64,000 bases of DNA, taken from an uncultured Prevotellaceae bacterium. Its GTDB lineage: Bacteria > Bacteroidota > Bacteroidia > Bacteroidales > Bacteroidaceae. The notes beneath the pieces are model-generated. The model made no database searches, was not told the origin of the DNA, and was given only the letters and a program-made list of their open reading frames with translations. Location: contig CAMKSE010000003.1 of the NCBI GenBank assembly GCA_946415365.1, positions 62,001 to 126,000 of the forward strand, given 5' to 3'. A program made the translations under genes and the position numbers. Shown here in pieces: positions 33,822-42,715 of the stretch; position 1 is the first letter of the stretch; each line of letters begins with the position of its first letter.

Positions 33822-35609
33822 ATGAAAGTGAAGATGATGCGTTTCATATTATTTCTCTTGTGTCTTACGGGTTTTGCACAGGTTTCTGGACAAATAATGA
33901 CGGAGTTTGAGCAGTTGGTCGAAGAGCTGCGGCTGGACGAGAATGTGGTCGACTTGTCGGATAGTGGTAATTTCAGTCTCGACGAGCCAAGGTTGGCATA
34001 CGCTAACCTGACAGGTATTTCCACGATGCCTAGGAGTAAACATATCACCGAACACGCCTGGCTGGAGGTGTACGATGGCGCGGGACACTATTTTCGCAAG
34101 CGGATCCTCATTCACGGACAGGGAGGTTATTCCCTGCGGTATCCGAAAAACAATGCATCGTTCACTTTTTGCGAGGACAACTGGAAAGGCGAACTCACCA
34201 CCGACATACGATTTGGCGATTGGGTGAAGCAGGATGGATTCCATCTGAAGGCGTTTTATACCGACTTCTGCAGGGGAATCGGTGAGATAGGCTACAAGGT
34301 GTTTGCGCGGATGGTTGAGGATCGGGTTCCTTATTGGGAGAGGGGAGGATATATGGACGGCAGCCGTGCCCGCTGTTTTCCTGATGGTTTCCCATGCATT
34401 CTGTATCTCAATGGGAAGTTTCACGGCATCTATGCCTGGCAATTGAAGAAGCATAGGAAGAATATGAACATGGAGAAGTATGAAGCCACCCATATACATC
34501 TTGATGGTAATCTGAACAACACCAGTCTTTTCCGTGGCTACGTTAACTGGAAACAGTTCGAGGTGCGCAATCCCAAGAATCTCTATACGGCATCGGGTTA
34601 TCTCTATGATGGCAATTATCCTGAGGAACTGATGGGTGAGCAGTCCAGTCAGTATGCCCTCGAGAGTGACTCTGAGGATCAACGTCAGGCCAAACAGCGT
34701 AGCGCACAGGTCAAGGCGGCTATCTTGCGTTTGAGCAATTATCACAAAGAATTGGAGAACCTACAAAAATCGGGTGCAGGCGTTGAGGAGATAAAGGCTC
34801 GTTTCGAGGAATGTTTCGATTTGGAGAGCCTGATAGACTACGCCATTTTCTTCTATTATTCGGCTAACGGCGACGGCTCGCTCAAAAATTGGCAGTGGTT
34901 TACCTACGATGGTAAGAAATGGATGGTCACGCCTTACGACCTCGACCAGTGCTTCGGACTTGGACTCTATGGGCAGATACGCCCCAGCTATTTCCCGATA
35001 GAAACCCTCACCTCAGGTCCTTTCTATTGGTTGAATGCCTATTATCAGAATGAGATCTGCCAGCGTTGGCAGCAACTTCGGCAGAGTGGGGTTCTGACTG
35101 GCCCATCGCTGATACCCATCGCCGACGACTGGTACACACGCATCGGTGACGGCTTCTACCTGCTTGAACGCCAACATTGGCCTCTGAGTCCATGCTATTG
35201 TGAACCGATATGTAATGCCAATTGGGAACCCTATGACAACTGGAAAAACTACCGTTCAACGCCCGATTATAGTAATAAGGTGACTTACGTGAACGGAGAT
35301 GTTGTGAAGTTGGAGGGCAGACTTTGGATGGCCACGGATTCCACGACAAACGTGGAACCTTTCATCCGCAACGCCACGCCCGACTCCATCCAACGATTAG
35401 AGACGTGGATATCTGATCGTATAATCTTCCTTGACACGGAATTTGGATATGTTGAAGATACGGGCATCAACCGGCCTGCTCCTGATGGACAGGATACAGA
35501 AGTCGTGGCTGTTTACACACTCTCTGGAATCCGTGTGGAGCATCCCTCACGAGGTATCTATATCTTCCGTTATCGTAACGGCCTTTCGAAGAAAGTGCTG
35601 GTGAGATAA
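33822..35609 (+). CDS. Secreted CotH-kinase-family protein, 595 aa
   Basis: A signal peptide (about 1-24) precedes the CotH fold with 'IHGQGGYSLRYPKNNASF', 'LYLNGKFHGIYAWQLKKH' and the catalytic-type 'VTPYDLDQCFGLG' (near residue 375). CotH proteins are atypical protein kinases first known from spore coats; bacterial secreted forms are common in Bacteroidetes and their targets are not known. The C-terminal 35 residues ('VYTLSGIRVEHPSRGIYIF') carry the tail shared with other exported proteins here. The ATG follows the HhH stop without a gap, so the gene is in the NSS operon. Confidence 0.82.
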   Translation: MKVKMMRFILFLLCLTGFAQVSGQIMTEFEQLVEELRLDENVVDLSDSGNFSLDEPRLAYANLTGISTMPRSKHITEHAWLEVYDGAGHYFRKRILIHGQGGYSLRYPKNNASFTFCEDNWKGELTTDIRFGDWVKQDGFHLKAFYTDFCRGIGEIGYKVFARMVEDRVPYWERGGYMDGSRARCFPDGFPCILYLNGKFHGIYAWQLKKHRKNMNMEKYEATHIHLDGNLNNTSLFRGYVNWKQFEVRNPKNLYTASGYLYDGNYPEELMGEQSSQYALESDSEDQRQAKQRSAQVKAAILRLSNYHKELENLQKSGAGVEEIKARFEECFDLESLIDYAIFFYYSANGDGSLKNWQWFTYDGKKWMVTPYDLDQCFGLGLYGQIRPSYFPIETLTSGPFYWLNAYYQNEICQRWQQLRQSGVLTGPSLIPIADDWYTRIGDGFYLLERQHWPLSPCYCEPICNANWEPYDNWKNYRSTPDYSNKVTYVNGDVVKLEGRLWMATDSTTNVEPFIRNATPDSIQRLETWISDRIIFLDTEFGYVEDTGINRPAPDGQDTEVVAVYTLSGIRVEHPSRGIYIFRYRNGLSKKVLVR

Positions 35610-35672
35610 CTTCCATTTTTCTTGTTGCGCAAGAAAAACGGCTGAAAGTTTGGCGCATTCGTTTTTTTTTCT

Positions 35673-35680
35673 TAATTTTG
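35673..35680 (+). promoter_or_regulatory. -7 box of the tat operon
   Basis: TAATTTTG, 32 bases before the tatA ATG. Confidence 0.6.
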
Positions 35681-35712
35681 CCACGTGAACTTTACTAATA
35701 ACGAAATAGATT

Positions 35713-35901
35713 ATGTTTGGATTAGGATTCCAGGAAATATTGGTTATTGCCCTGATTGTATTATTGCTTTGGGGTGGTAAGAAGATTCCGGAGTTGATGC
35801 ATGGACTTGGCAAGGGTGTCAAGAGTTTCAAGGACGGAATGAACGAGGTGACAAACTTCGAGGAAGAGAAGAAGGAAGTTCCAGAAAAGAAAGATGAGTG
35901 A
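35713..35901 (+). CDS. tatA: Twin-arginine translocase subunit TatA/E, 62 aa
   Basis: A short N-terminal membrane helix ('[19 protein letters not shown]') followed by '[18 protein letters not shown]' (amphipathic helix) and an acidic/basic tail is the complete TatA plan. It forms the pore of the Tat system for folded proteins in the inner membrane. No separate TatB is seen, as is usual in minimal TatAC systems. It overlaps tatC by eight bases. Confidence 0.93.
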   Translation: MFGLGFQEILVIALIVLLLWGGKKIPELMHGLGKGVKSFKDGMNEVTNFEEEKKEVPEKKDE

Positions 35902-36658
35902 TACTGCCCATCCTGAGCAGACGGGTGAAGGCCTCACGTTTTGGGATCATCTCGACGAACTACGCAGTGTCATCATCCGTATCCTCGTTATTACGGTGTT
36001 GGCTGCTATCGTGGCTTTCTGCCTGAAAGACGAGCTCTTTGCCATCGTATTGGCCCCTCGTACGAGCGATTTCATCACTTACAGGCTGATGGGGGTAGAG
36101 CCTTTCTCGATCCATCTGATGAATACGGGACTGACGGAGCAGTTTATGATTCACATGAAGACGTCTTTCTATGTCGGTATGCTCGTGGCCTCGCCGTATA
36201 TCATCTACCAGCTCTTCCGCTTTGTGTCGCCAGCACTCTATGACAACGAGAGGAAATACGCCACGGCCTTAGTGGCGAGTGGCTATCTGATGTTCATGCT
36301 GGGCACAGCGCTGAACTATCTGCTGATATTTCCGTTGACAGTCCGATTCCTGGGTACGTATCAAGTAAGTCCCGATGTGGCAAACATGCTGACGCTGCAG
36401 TCATATATGGACACGCTGATCATGATGAGCCTCGTGATGGGGATCGTGTTCGAACTGCCAGTGGTGAGTTGGCTTCTAGGGAAGATGGGACTGGTGAATA
36501 GGCGGATAATGCGTACTTGGCGAAAACATGCGGTGGTTGCAATACTCATTGTTTCGGCCATCATCACGCCAACGACAGATGCTTTTACGCTCTTTGTGGT
36601 GGCCTTGCCGATATGGTTGCTTTATGAACTGAGCATTTTGATAGTGAAGAGTGGATAG
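35894..36658 (+). CDS. tatC: Twin-arginine translocase subunit TatC, 254 aa
   Basis: Six membrane helices with the N-terminal '[16 protein letters not shown]' (the substrate-binding region has the usual F-x-x-H-L-x-E-L-R pattern) and '[20 protein letters not shown]' identify TatC, the twin-arginine receptor. The gene follows tatA with overlap and is followed by two iron-sulfur protein genes, one with a perfect twin-arginine signal. Confidence 0.95.
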   Translation: MSDTAHPEQTGEGLTFWDHLDELRSVIIRILVITVLAAIVAFCLKDELFAIVLAPRTSDFITYRLMGVEPFSIHLMNTGLTEQFMIHMKTSFYVGMLVASPYIIYQLFRFVSPALYDNERKYATALVASGYLMFMLGTALNYLLIFPLTVRFLGTYQVSPDVANMLTLQSYMDTLIMMSLVMGIVFELPVVSWLLGKMGLVNRRIMRTWRKHAVVAILIVSAIITPTTDAFTLFVVALPIWLLYELSILIVKSG

Positions 36659-36679
36659 TTAAGACTAAACAGATATAAT

Positions 36680-38164
36680 ATGCTTAAAAGAATCAGAACA
36701 ATCTTGGCAGCGGTGGTCTTTATAATGATCACACTGTTGTTCCTTGACTTCACAGGGACTGCCCATCATTGGTTGTCGTGGATGGCAAAGGTGCAGTTTT
36801 TGCCTGCCGTACTGGCACTCAACGTGGGTGTCGTCGTGGTACTCATTGCCTTGACGCTCATTTTCGGACGTATCTATTGTTCGGTAATCTGCCCGCTGGG
36901 TGTTTTTCAGGATATTTTAGCCCGATTCCATCGGAAGAAGAACAAGTATGGCTATTCGAAAGAGGTGCGTTGGCTGCGTTATCCTCTACTAGTTTTGTTC
37001 ATCATCGCTTTGGTGGCCGGTGTGGGCTCTTTCTTCCAGTTGTTGGCCCCATACAGTAGCTATGGACGCATTGCCACGATGATTTTCCAACCGTTGTGGA
37101 TGCTGGGTAATAATGTGCTGGCAGTCATCGCCGAACGGGCTGACAGTTATGCGTTCTATTCCGTAGATGTATGGATAAAGTCGCTGCCAGTCTTCATCAT
37201 CGCTCTTGTGACTCTAGTGGTGCTCTTTGTTCTGGCATGGCGAGGTGGACGAACCTATTGCAATACCATCTGCCCTGTAGGCACGATTCTGTCGTTCTTT
37301 TCACGGTTCTCGTTGCTGAAGATTCGCTTCGATGCCGATAAGTGCAAGAACTGCTCGATGTGTTCGAGGAACTGCAAGGCAGCCTGCATCGATTACAAGA
37401 CACATACCGTGGACTACAGCCGTTGTGTGGTCTGTGGTAATTGCATTTCGAATTGCAAGTTTGGTGCTCTGAAGTATTCTGGAGGAACTAGTCGCACTAG
37501 TCATACTAGTCCTGCTAGTTCTACTAGTACTATCGACACCTCCAAGCGTTCGTTCCTAGTGGCGACTGCGATGGTGGCAGGAGCGGCGATGGCGCAGAAG
37601 AAGGAGAAACTAATGGATGGCGGTCTCGCAGAACTGGAGGACAAGGTGGTTCCAGAACGTCAGACACCACTGACACCTCCAGGTTCGTTGTCATTCCAGC
37701 ATTTTGCCCAGCATTGTACGGGTTGTCAGCTCTGTGTGTCGGAATGTCCTAACAACGTGCTACGTCCCTCAAGCGACCTGATGCATCTGATGCTGCCTGA
37801 GATGTCATACGAGCGCGGCTACTGTCGTCCTGAGTGTACACGATGTTCGGAGGTTTGTCCAGCTGGCGCAATTAAGCTTGTAGACAAACCAGAGAAATCC
37901 TCGGTTCAGATAGGCCATGCCGTTTGGATCAAGAAGAACTGTGTGGTACTGACGGATGAGGTGGAGTGTGGCAACTGTGCCCGTCACTGTCCCTCTGGTG
38001 CTATTGAGATGGTGCCGCTCGATCCTGATAACGAGGAATCCCCCATGATTCCCGCCATCAACGAGGCAGCCTGCATCGGCTGTGGGGCCTGTGAGTATGT
38101 CTGTCCGTCACGTCCCTTCTCGGCCATATACGTGGAAGGTCATGAAGTTCATAAAAAGATTTAG
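36680..38164 (+). CDS. NapH-like/NapG-like fused polyferredoxin, 494 aa
   Basis: Residues 1-187 hold about four to five membrane helices and the NapH/CcoG-type 'YCSVICPLG' (66-74) and 'YCNTICPVG' (193-201); residues 222-260 are a two-cluster ferredoxin ('CKNCSMCSRNC', 'CVVCGNCISNC'). A Thr/Ser linker encoded by a 9-bp array (269-287) leads to 'KRSFLVATAMVAGAAMAQ' (289-306), which looks like an internal Tat-type signal. The rest has four more Cys clusters ('CTGCQLCVSEC', 'CRPECTRCSEVC', 'CGNCARHC', 'CIGCGACEYVC') like NapG. It should move electrons between the quinone pool or cytoplasm and a periplasmic partner, probably the next gene's product. The fusion of the two types is unusual. Confidence 0.78.
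   Translation: MLKRIRTILAAVVFIMITLLFLDFTGTAHHWLSWMAKVQFLPAVLALNVGVVVVLIALTLIFGRIYCSVICPLGVFQDILARFHRKKNKYGYSKEVRWLRYPLLVLFIIALVAGVGSFFQLLAPYSSYGRIATMIFQPLWMLGNNVLAVIAERADSYAFYSVDVWIKSLPVFIIALVTLVVLFVLAWRGGRTYCNTICPVGTILSFFSRFSLLKIRFDADKCKNCSMCSRNCKAACIDYKTHTVDYSRCVVCGNCISNCKFGALKYSGGTSRTSHTSPASSTSTIDTSKRSFLVATAMVAGAAMAQKKEKLMDGGLAELEDKVVPERQTPLTPPGSLSFQHFAQHCTGCQLCVSECPNNVLRPSSDLMHLMLPEMSYERGYCRPECTRCSEVCPAGAIKLVDKPEKSSVQIGHAVWIKKNCVVLTDEVECGNCARHCPSGAIEMVPLDPDNEESPMIPAINEAACIGCGACEYVCPSRPFSAIYVEGHEVHKKI
37488..37532 (+). repeat. Five 9-bp ACTAGTNNN units in the NapH-NapG junction
   Basis: ACTAGTCGC, ACTAGTCAT, ACTAGTCCT, GCTAGTTCT and ACTAGTACT follow one another and encode TSR TSH TSP ASS TST. 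Unit number can change without loss of frame, so it acts as a length-variable linker between the two halves of the fused polyferredoxin. Confidence 0.8.
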
Positions 38165-38175
38165 GAGGAAAGAGT

Positions 38176-39582
38176 ATGGAAAAGAAGATTATATCGAGAC
38201 GGAGTTTTCTGAAAATATTTGGAGCTGGAGCTGTAGGAACGGCAGCCACATTAGCAGGCTGTAAGGGTGGCGACAAGGCTGGTAGTCAGGCTGCAGAAGA
38301 GTATAAGAACCAGGTGGAGCCGCCAGTGGGTCAGATGACTTATCGCGAGAATCCCAAGACGAAGGAGAAAGTGTCGCTATTGGGCTATGGTATGATGCGC
38401 CTGCCGACAAAACCCGATAATGACAACGAGTTTGATCAGGATATGATCAATCGTCAGATAGACTATGCCATCGAGCATGGTATGAACTACTTTGACACCT
38501 CCCCTGTCTATTGTCAGGGACAGTCGGAGCGCTGTACGGGTATCGCCCTCAAACGCCATAAACGCAGTGAGTTTTTTGTGGCTACAAAGCTCTCGAACTT
38601 CAACAGCGACTATTGGCAACGAGAGAAGGCCATTGAGATGTACCGTAATTCTTTGAAGGAGTTGCAGGTGGACTATCTCGACTACTATCTGCTGCACGCC
38701 GTCGGCGGTGGAATGGACGAGTTCAACGGCCGCTATGTCAACAACGGCATCATGGACTTCCTGATGGCAGAGCGCGAGGCAGGCCGCATCCGTAACCTCG
38801 GCTTCTCGTTCCACGGCAAGAAGACGGTATTCGACGAGATACTGGCCATGCAGGACAAATACCATTGGGACTTCGTGCAAATAGAACTGAACTATCTCGA
38901 CTGGGACTATGCCGACGAGATCAGTCGTAACAATGTCGATGCCTCGTATCTCTATGCAGAACTCCATAAACGGGGCATTCCTGCTGTCATCATGGAGCCG
39001 TTGCTAGGCGGTCGTCTGGCTAATCTGCCGCAGTACCTGATGACAGAGCTTAAGAGCCATGCGCCAGAGCGGTCGGTGGCCTCGTGGGCCTTCCGTTATG
39101 CAGGCACCAATGAGGGTGTGCTCACTGTGTTGTCAGGTATGACCTATATGGAGCACCTGAAAGACAACCTGCTGTCCTATTGTCCGCTCGTACCGCTTAC
39201 AGAAGAGGAGATGCGCTACCTCGACGGTGAAATCGCCCACAAGATTGTCGGTCTGGAGAATATCCCCTGTAATGACTGCAAATACTGCATGCCCTGTCCT
39301 TATGGTATTGATATCCCAGCCATCTTCGTGCACTATAATAAATGTAAGAACGAAGGTTCGCTGCCCATGGGCACTGGCGATGAGGAGTATCGGAAGCACC
39401 GCCGTCAGTATCTCATCTCATTGGATCGGGTTGTGCCGCGTAACCGTCAGCCTGACCACTGTATCCAGTGTGGACAGTGCGAGCCCCATTGTCCGCAGAG
39501 TATCCATATCCCCCGTGAACTCCGTAAGATCGATGAGATGATCGAGCGGCTGAGGCGAGATCCTATGGGCGTGGAAGTATAA
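38176..39582 (+). CDS. Tat-exported aldo/keto reductase with C-terminal 4Fe-4S domain, 468 aa
   Basis: The N-terminus 'KIISRRSFLKIFGAGAVG' is a perfect twin-arginine signal and ends 'LAGCKGG', so a lipid-anchored, Tat-exported form is likely. The following AKR barrel keeps the tetrad: Asp and Tyr in 'NYFDTSPVY', Lys in 'VATKL', His in 'YLLHAV'. Near the end there are 'CNDCKYCMPCPYGID' and 'CIQCGQCEPHCPQSI', two ferredoxin-type Cys groups. It lies 11 bases after the fused polyferredoxin gene in the tat operon. An AKR outside the cytoplasm has no NAD(P)H, so electrons may come through the clusters. Substrate unknown. Confidence 0.83.
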   Translation: MEKKIISRRSFLKIFGAGAVGTAATLAGCKGGDKAGSQAAEEYKNQVEPPVGQMTYRENPKTKEKVSLLGYGMMRLPTKPDNDNEFDQDMINRQIDYAIEHGMNYFDTSPVYCQGQSERCTGIALKRHKRSEFFVATKLSNFNSDYWQREKAIEMYRNSLKELQVDYLDYYLLHAVGGGMDEFNGRYVNNGIMDFLMAEREAGRIRNLGFSFHGKKTVFDEILAMQDKYHWDFVQIELNYLDWDYADEISRNNVDASYLYAELHKRGIPAVIMEPLLGGRLANLPQYLMTELKSHAPERSVASWAFRYAGTNEGVLTVLSGMTYMEHLKDNLLSYCPLVPLTEEEMRYLDGEIAHKIVGLENIPCNDCKYCMPCPYGIDIPAIFVHYNKCKNEGSLPMGTGDEEYRKHRRQYLISLDRVVPRNRQPDHCIQCGQCEPHCPQSIHIPRELRKIDEMIERLRRDPMGVEV

Positions 39583-39588
39583 CTGCTC

Positions 39589-40494
39589 TTAGAATAGGAA
39601 CGTAATCATCGGGATGGTAATCATCGACAGAAGTGTGGTGATGAGCGTCACCTCGGTAATTAGTGTAGTGTCGCGATTGTACTTCAGGCAGAGGATGGTG
39701 CCGTAGGTGGCCACGGGCATGGCGATGACCACGGTGTTGATGTTGACAACATATTGGTCGAAACCAAAGGCTCTGCAAAGATAGTAAAACCCCAGCGGGA
39801 TAAGCAGAAGGCGGAACACAGAAGTGGCGTAGACCGTCATATTGCCTAACATCGTTCGTGCGGACAGCTGTGACATCGATGAGCCTATGATGAGCAGGGC
39901 GGCAGGTACGGTGATGTTGCCGATCATCGTCAGCGGCTGACTGATCACATCTGGTATGCCGTCGATGCCAAGGGCCACAATCAGCATGGCAAGATAGGCT
40001 GAGAGCATAGGCGTGCTGTAAAGAACCTTTTTCTGAAAACGCTTCCCGTCGCCCAGGTCTCCTACAATCAGGATGGTACCGATTGTAAACACCGCAAACG
40101 TGTTCACCACATTCAGCACTGCTGCATAGAACACGGCCTGGTGGCCGAAGATGGAAGCAACGACAGGATACCCCATGAATCCCACATTGCCGAACATCAG
40201 TGCGAAACCAATAATTCCTTCGTCATCCTTCTTCCGCGTGAGATAGCGGGGCAGTATCATGGCCACGCCTGTTAGGATCGCATAAGTGAGGGCGCTGATG
40301 CCCAAAAGAGGCAGGATGAGCCGACGGTCAGGCAATTCGCCCGTCATGGCCGACGACAGGATGAGGGCCGGACACGTGATATTGATGACCAGACTCGACA
40401 ACTTCTTGTCGAACTCACCACCCATATAGCCTAATTTGCCAGCCACTAATCCTACGATAAGGATGGCAAACAGTGTCATCATTACTTCTACCAT
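39589..40494 (-). CDS. AEC-family transporter, 301 aa
   Basis: Ten hydrophobic segments in two related halves, with 'NVGFMGYPVVASIFG' in the first half and 'VIAMPVATYGTILCLKYN' in the second, are typical of auxin efflux carrier/malonate-type carriers (Mem_trans). It probably moves an organic acid through the inner membrane. A TAATTTTG box (minus strand, 40512-40519) lies 17 bases before the ATG. It converges with the AKR gene with six bases between. Confidence 0.85.
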   Translation of the reverse strand: MVEVMMTLFAILIVGLVAGKLGYMGGEFDKKLSSLVINITCPALILSSAMTGELPDRRLILPLLGISALTYAILTGVAMILPRYLTRKKDDEGIIGFALMFGNVGFMGYPVVASIFGHQAVFYAAVLNVVNTFAVFTIGTILIVGDLGDGKRFQKKVLYSTPMLSAYLAMLIVALGIDGIPDVISQPLTMIGNITVPAALLIIGSSMSQLSARTMLGNMTVYATSVFRLLLIPLGFYYLCRAFGFDQYVVNINTVVIAMPVATYGTILCLKYNRDTTLITEVTLITTLLSMITIPMITFLF

Positions 40495-40605
40495 ATCTTC
40501 GAATCAGGCTGCAAAATTACGAATAAGCGAGCAAAAAGCCAAATATTTTAATGGATGAAAGGAAAAAAATAAAGAATTCTTGTGTTTTTATTTGAGGATA
40601 ATATG

Positions 40606-40613
40606 TATCTTTG
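40606..40613 (+). promoter_or_regulatory. -7 box of the cupin lipoprotein gene
   Basis: TATCTTTG, 55 bases before the ATG at 40669 and divergent from the AEC gene. Confidence 0.6.
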
Positions 40614-40668
40614 CAGCGCAGCAAATGAGAAAACTACTCTTGATGATAAGGTATAATAACAAAACAAA

Positions 40669-41145
40669 ATGACAATGAAACAAATGAAATTATGGGTGCT
40701 CACCGTCACCCTAGTATGCGGCACAATGACCTTTATGACGGGCTGCAAGGAAGCTAAAGATAATGAAGACAATCCCGTAGAGAAAGTGTCGAGTGAAGAA
40801 CTGATTCGTACCAGCCAGAGCTGGGACGGTGTGGAACTGCCAGACTATTTGCAGGGACGTCCTGAGTTGGTAGCCGTTAAGTATGTGTTCCCTGCCGGAC
40901 AGAAACTGGGCTGGCATCACCACCCCGTGATGAACTATGGTGTGCTGATACAGGGTGAACTGACCATCATCGGGCAGGATGGCAAGGAGAAAGTGGTGCA
41001 TGAGGGCGAAGCCGTTGTCGAGATGGTGAACACCATCCACCATGGCGAGAACCGCGGCACAAAGCCTGTCATTCTCTACATGTTCTACCTCTCGCAGGAT
41101 GGTCTGCCTTTGGCCGTGCAACATCCTGAGATTCCGCTGGAGTAA
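40669..41145 (+). CDS. Cupin-domain lipoprotein, 158 aa
   Basis: A lipoprotein signal ending 'TFMTGCKEA' is followed by a single cupin barrel with the metal-binding set 'GWHHHPVMNYGVLIQGE' and 'NTIHHGEN'. Such small periplasmic cupins may bind or sense a small molecule; no enzyme activity can be given. The start at 40669 has an alternative two codons later (40675). It is monocistronic and converges with the sensor-kinase gene. Confidence 0.8.
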   Translation: MTMKQMKLWVLTVTLVCGTMTFMTGCKEAKDNEDNPVEKVSSEELIRTSQSWDGVELPDYLQGRPELVAVKYVFPAGQKLGWHHHPVMNYGVLIQGELTIIGQDGKEKVVHEGEAVVEMVNTIHHGENRGTKPVILYMFYLSQDGLPLAVQHPEIPLE

Positions 41146-41166
41146 AGATAACAGCCACGTTTGTGG

Positions 41167-42039
41167 TTATATAGTTTGAAGTGACAGAATAAAAGCGACA
41201 TGGCATCCTTGTCGTGGTGTATCAGCCAGTTCGAGCATACCGCCTTGCTGAATCACCATTCTACGACTTAGAGACAAGCCGATTCCACTACCGCTTCGTT
41301 TGGTCGTGAAGAAAGGGACAAAGAGTGACTGGCGATTTTCGGCAGGGATGGGAAGGCCATCGTTACCGATATATAGACTCACTTGTTTATCGTGAAGACA
41401 GTCTTCAAGGACATCTATGAACAACTTCTGTGCATTGGCCTCGATGGCATTCTTTACTAAGTTCATCAATACCTGGCGTAGCATACCTGCATCAGCACTG
41501 ACTTTCAAATCAGGAGAGACGTTTACTTCCCATGCCAATTGGGGATAGGCTTTGCTGATATCGTCAATCATCGTTCTCAGAGCGACATCGCCCATTTTCG
41601 GTTTCTCCAGTTCAGACATCTTCCGATAGTTAACCACAAAGTTACTCATGTGCTGGGAAGTTTCAAAGATGGCACGAATGCCATCCTCAAGTGGTGTCCC
41701 TTTTACATCGGAACGGTTCAACAATGACTGGCTGATGCTGGTGATGGGCGCTGTTGCGTTCATCATCTCGTGTGTCAGTACACGGGTGAGCCGCTCCCAC
41801 GATTCCACCTCGTTCTGGTTCACCTGCTGACGGATGGTTTCACCCAACTGATTCAGCGTTTCCTGCATGGCGCGTTCGCCAGGCAGCAGGCCATGTGTAG
41901 GCATACGGAAGGTGAAGTCACGATTGCGGATGGCCTCCTGCATCAGATGGGCACGAAGACGAAGTTTCCGCTGATGGCGAATAAATGCAATCAGCAGAAC
42001 TACGCACACGATACCTATTATAATAAGGAGCCACATCAT
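41167..42039 (-). CDS. Membrane sensor histidine kinase, 290 aa
   Basis: One N-terminal membrane helix (residues 2-20) is followed by a short linker, the phosphoacceptor region with His 90 ('LTRVLTHEMMNATAPITS'), the N box 'LMNLVKNAIEANAQ' and the G boxes 'NDGLPIP' and 'SGSGIGLSLSRRMV'. It has no outside sensor domain, so it may sense membrane state or depend on another protein. Its start overlaps the response regulator stop by four bases, so the two make one system. Confidence 0.88.
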   Translation of the reverse strand: MMWLLIIIGIVCVVLLIAFIRHQRKLRLRAHLMQEAIRNRDFTFRMPTHGLLPGERAMQETLNQLGETIRQQVNQNEVESWERLTRVLTHEMMNATAPITSISQSLLNRSDVKGTPLEDGIRAIFETSQHMSNFVVNYRKMSELEKPKMGDVALRTMIDDISKAYPQLAWEVNVSPDLKVSADAGMLRQVLMNLVKNAIEANAQKLFIDVLEDCLHDKQVSLYIGNDGLPIPAENRQSLFVPFFTTKRSGSGIGLSLSRRMVIQQGGMLELADTPRQGCHVAFILSLQTI

Positions 42040-42560
42040 AGCCGTTTCATCTTATTGTAGAGCGTCTGTCGGGTAATTCCAAGAAGTTCTGCAGCCTGAG
42101 TGAGATTGCCGTGACAATGGTCGATGGTACGGCGGATGTGTTCCTTTTCCATCTCATCGAGGCTGATGATTTCGTTCTGCATATCGAGCACATCCTTCAA
42201 CTTGCGTACCAGTTCATCATTGTCCCACGGCTTGGTGATGAAGTCGGCCGCTCCGTTCTTCAATCCCTTTACAGCCAGATTGACATCGGCGTATGCAGTC
42301 AGCAATACGACTGGCGTCTGCGGATGCTGCTTACGGATGGTTCGAAGCCAGAACAGGCCTTCGTTGCCATTGTTGACACCAAGCGTAAAGTTCATGTCGA
42401 GCAGGACTAAGTCGACTGGCTGCTGAGCCATCAACTTCAGGATTTCTTCGGGCTGGGTAGTGGTCAGTACACGCTCGAAGATATCGTCCAATAAATAGCG
42501 CATCGCTGTCAGAATAGATGCGTTGTCGTCAACAACAAGTATGGTTCCGTACTTATTCAT
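42036..42560 (-). CDS. Response regulator with Fis-type HTH and no AAA+ domain, 174 aa
   Basis: The receiver domain has the phosphate-accepting Asp 55 ('VLLDMNF') and the acidic pair 'VVDDN' at 10-13; the C-terminal 45 residues hold a Fis-like helix-turn-helix ('LTQAAELLGITRQTLYNKM'). The sigma-54 AAA+ domain found between such parts in NtrC proteins is missing, as in the ActR/PrrA group. It is transcribed away from the TolC export operon and most likely controls it. The minus-strand -7 box TAACTTTG is at 42577-42584. Confidence 0.88.
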   Translation of the reverse strand: MNKYGTILVVDDNASILTAMRYLLDDIFERVLTTTQPEEILKLMAQQPVDLVLLDMNFTLGVNNGNEGLFWLRTIRKQHPQTPVVLLTAYADVNLAVKGLKNGAADFITKPWDNDELVRKLKDVLDMQNEIISLDEMEKEHIRRTIDHCHGNLTQAAELLGITRQTLYNKMKRL

Positions 42561-42593
42561 GCTGTCTTTTTGCCCGCAAAGTTACGACTTTCT

Positions 42594-42631
42594 GTCTAAT
42601 TATCATACGAAACAGTGTAAAAATATTAGAC
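42594..42631. promoter_or_regulatory. Inverted repeat between the two-component system and the export operon
   Basis: GTCTAAT (42594-42600) and ATTAGAC (42625-42631) are complementary and separated by 24 bases. They lie between the divergent -7 boxes (42577-42584 minus, 42682-42689 plus), where a regulator of both units would bind. This is a candidate site for the Fis-type response regulator. Confidence 0.4.
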
Positions 42632-42681
42632 GTTCTGCTTCCAGACGCCACAAAAACTTTGTGTCAATAAAAGAAAAGGAC

Positions 42682-42689
42682 TAATTTTG
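42682..42689 (+). promoter_or_regulatory. -7 box of the TolC/HlyD/FtsX export operon
   Basis: TAATTTTG, 26 bases before the ATG at 42716. Confidence 0.6.
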
Positions 42690-42715
42690 CATCACGATAA
42701 AACAACAATAGCGAA

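Noticed and set aside
41148..41170. Terminator between cupin and histidine kinase genes
   Set aside because: The short stem overlaps the kinase stop and has no T run; too weak to list.
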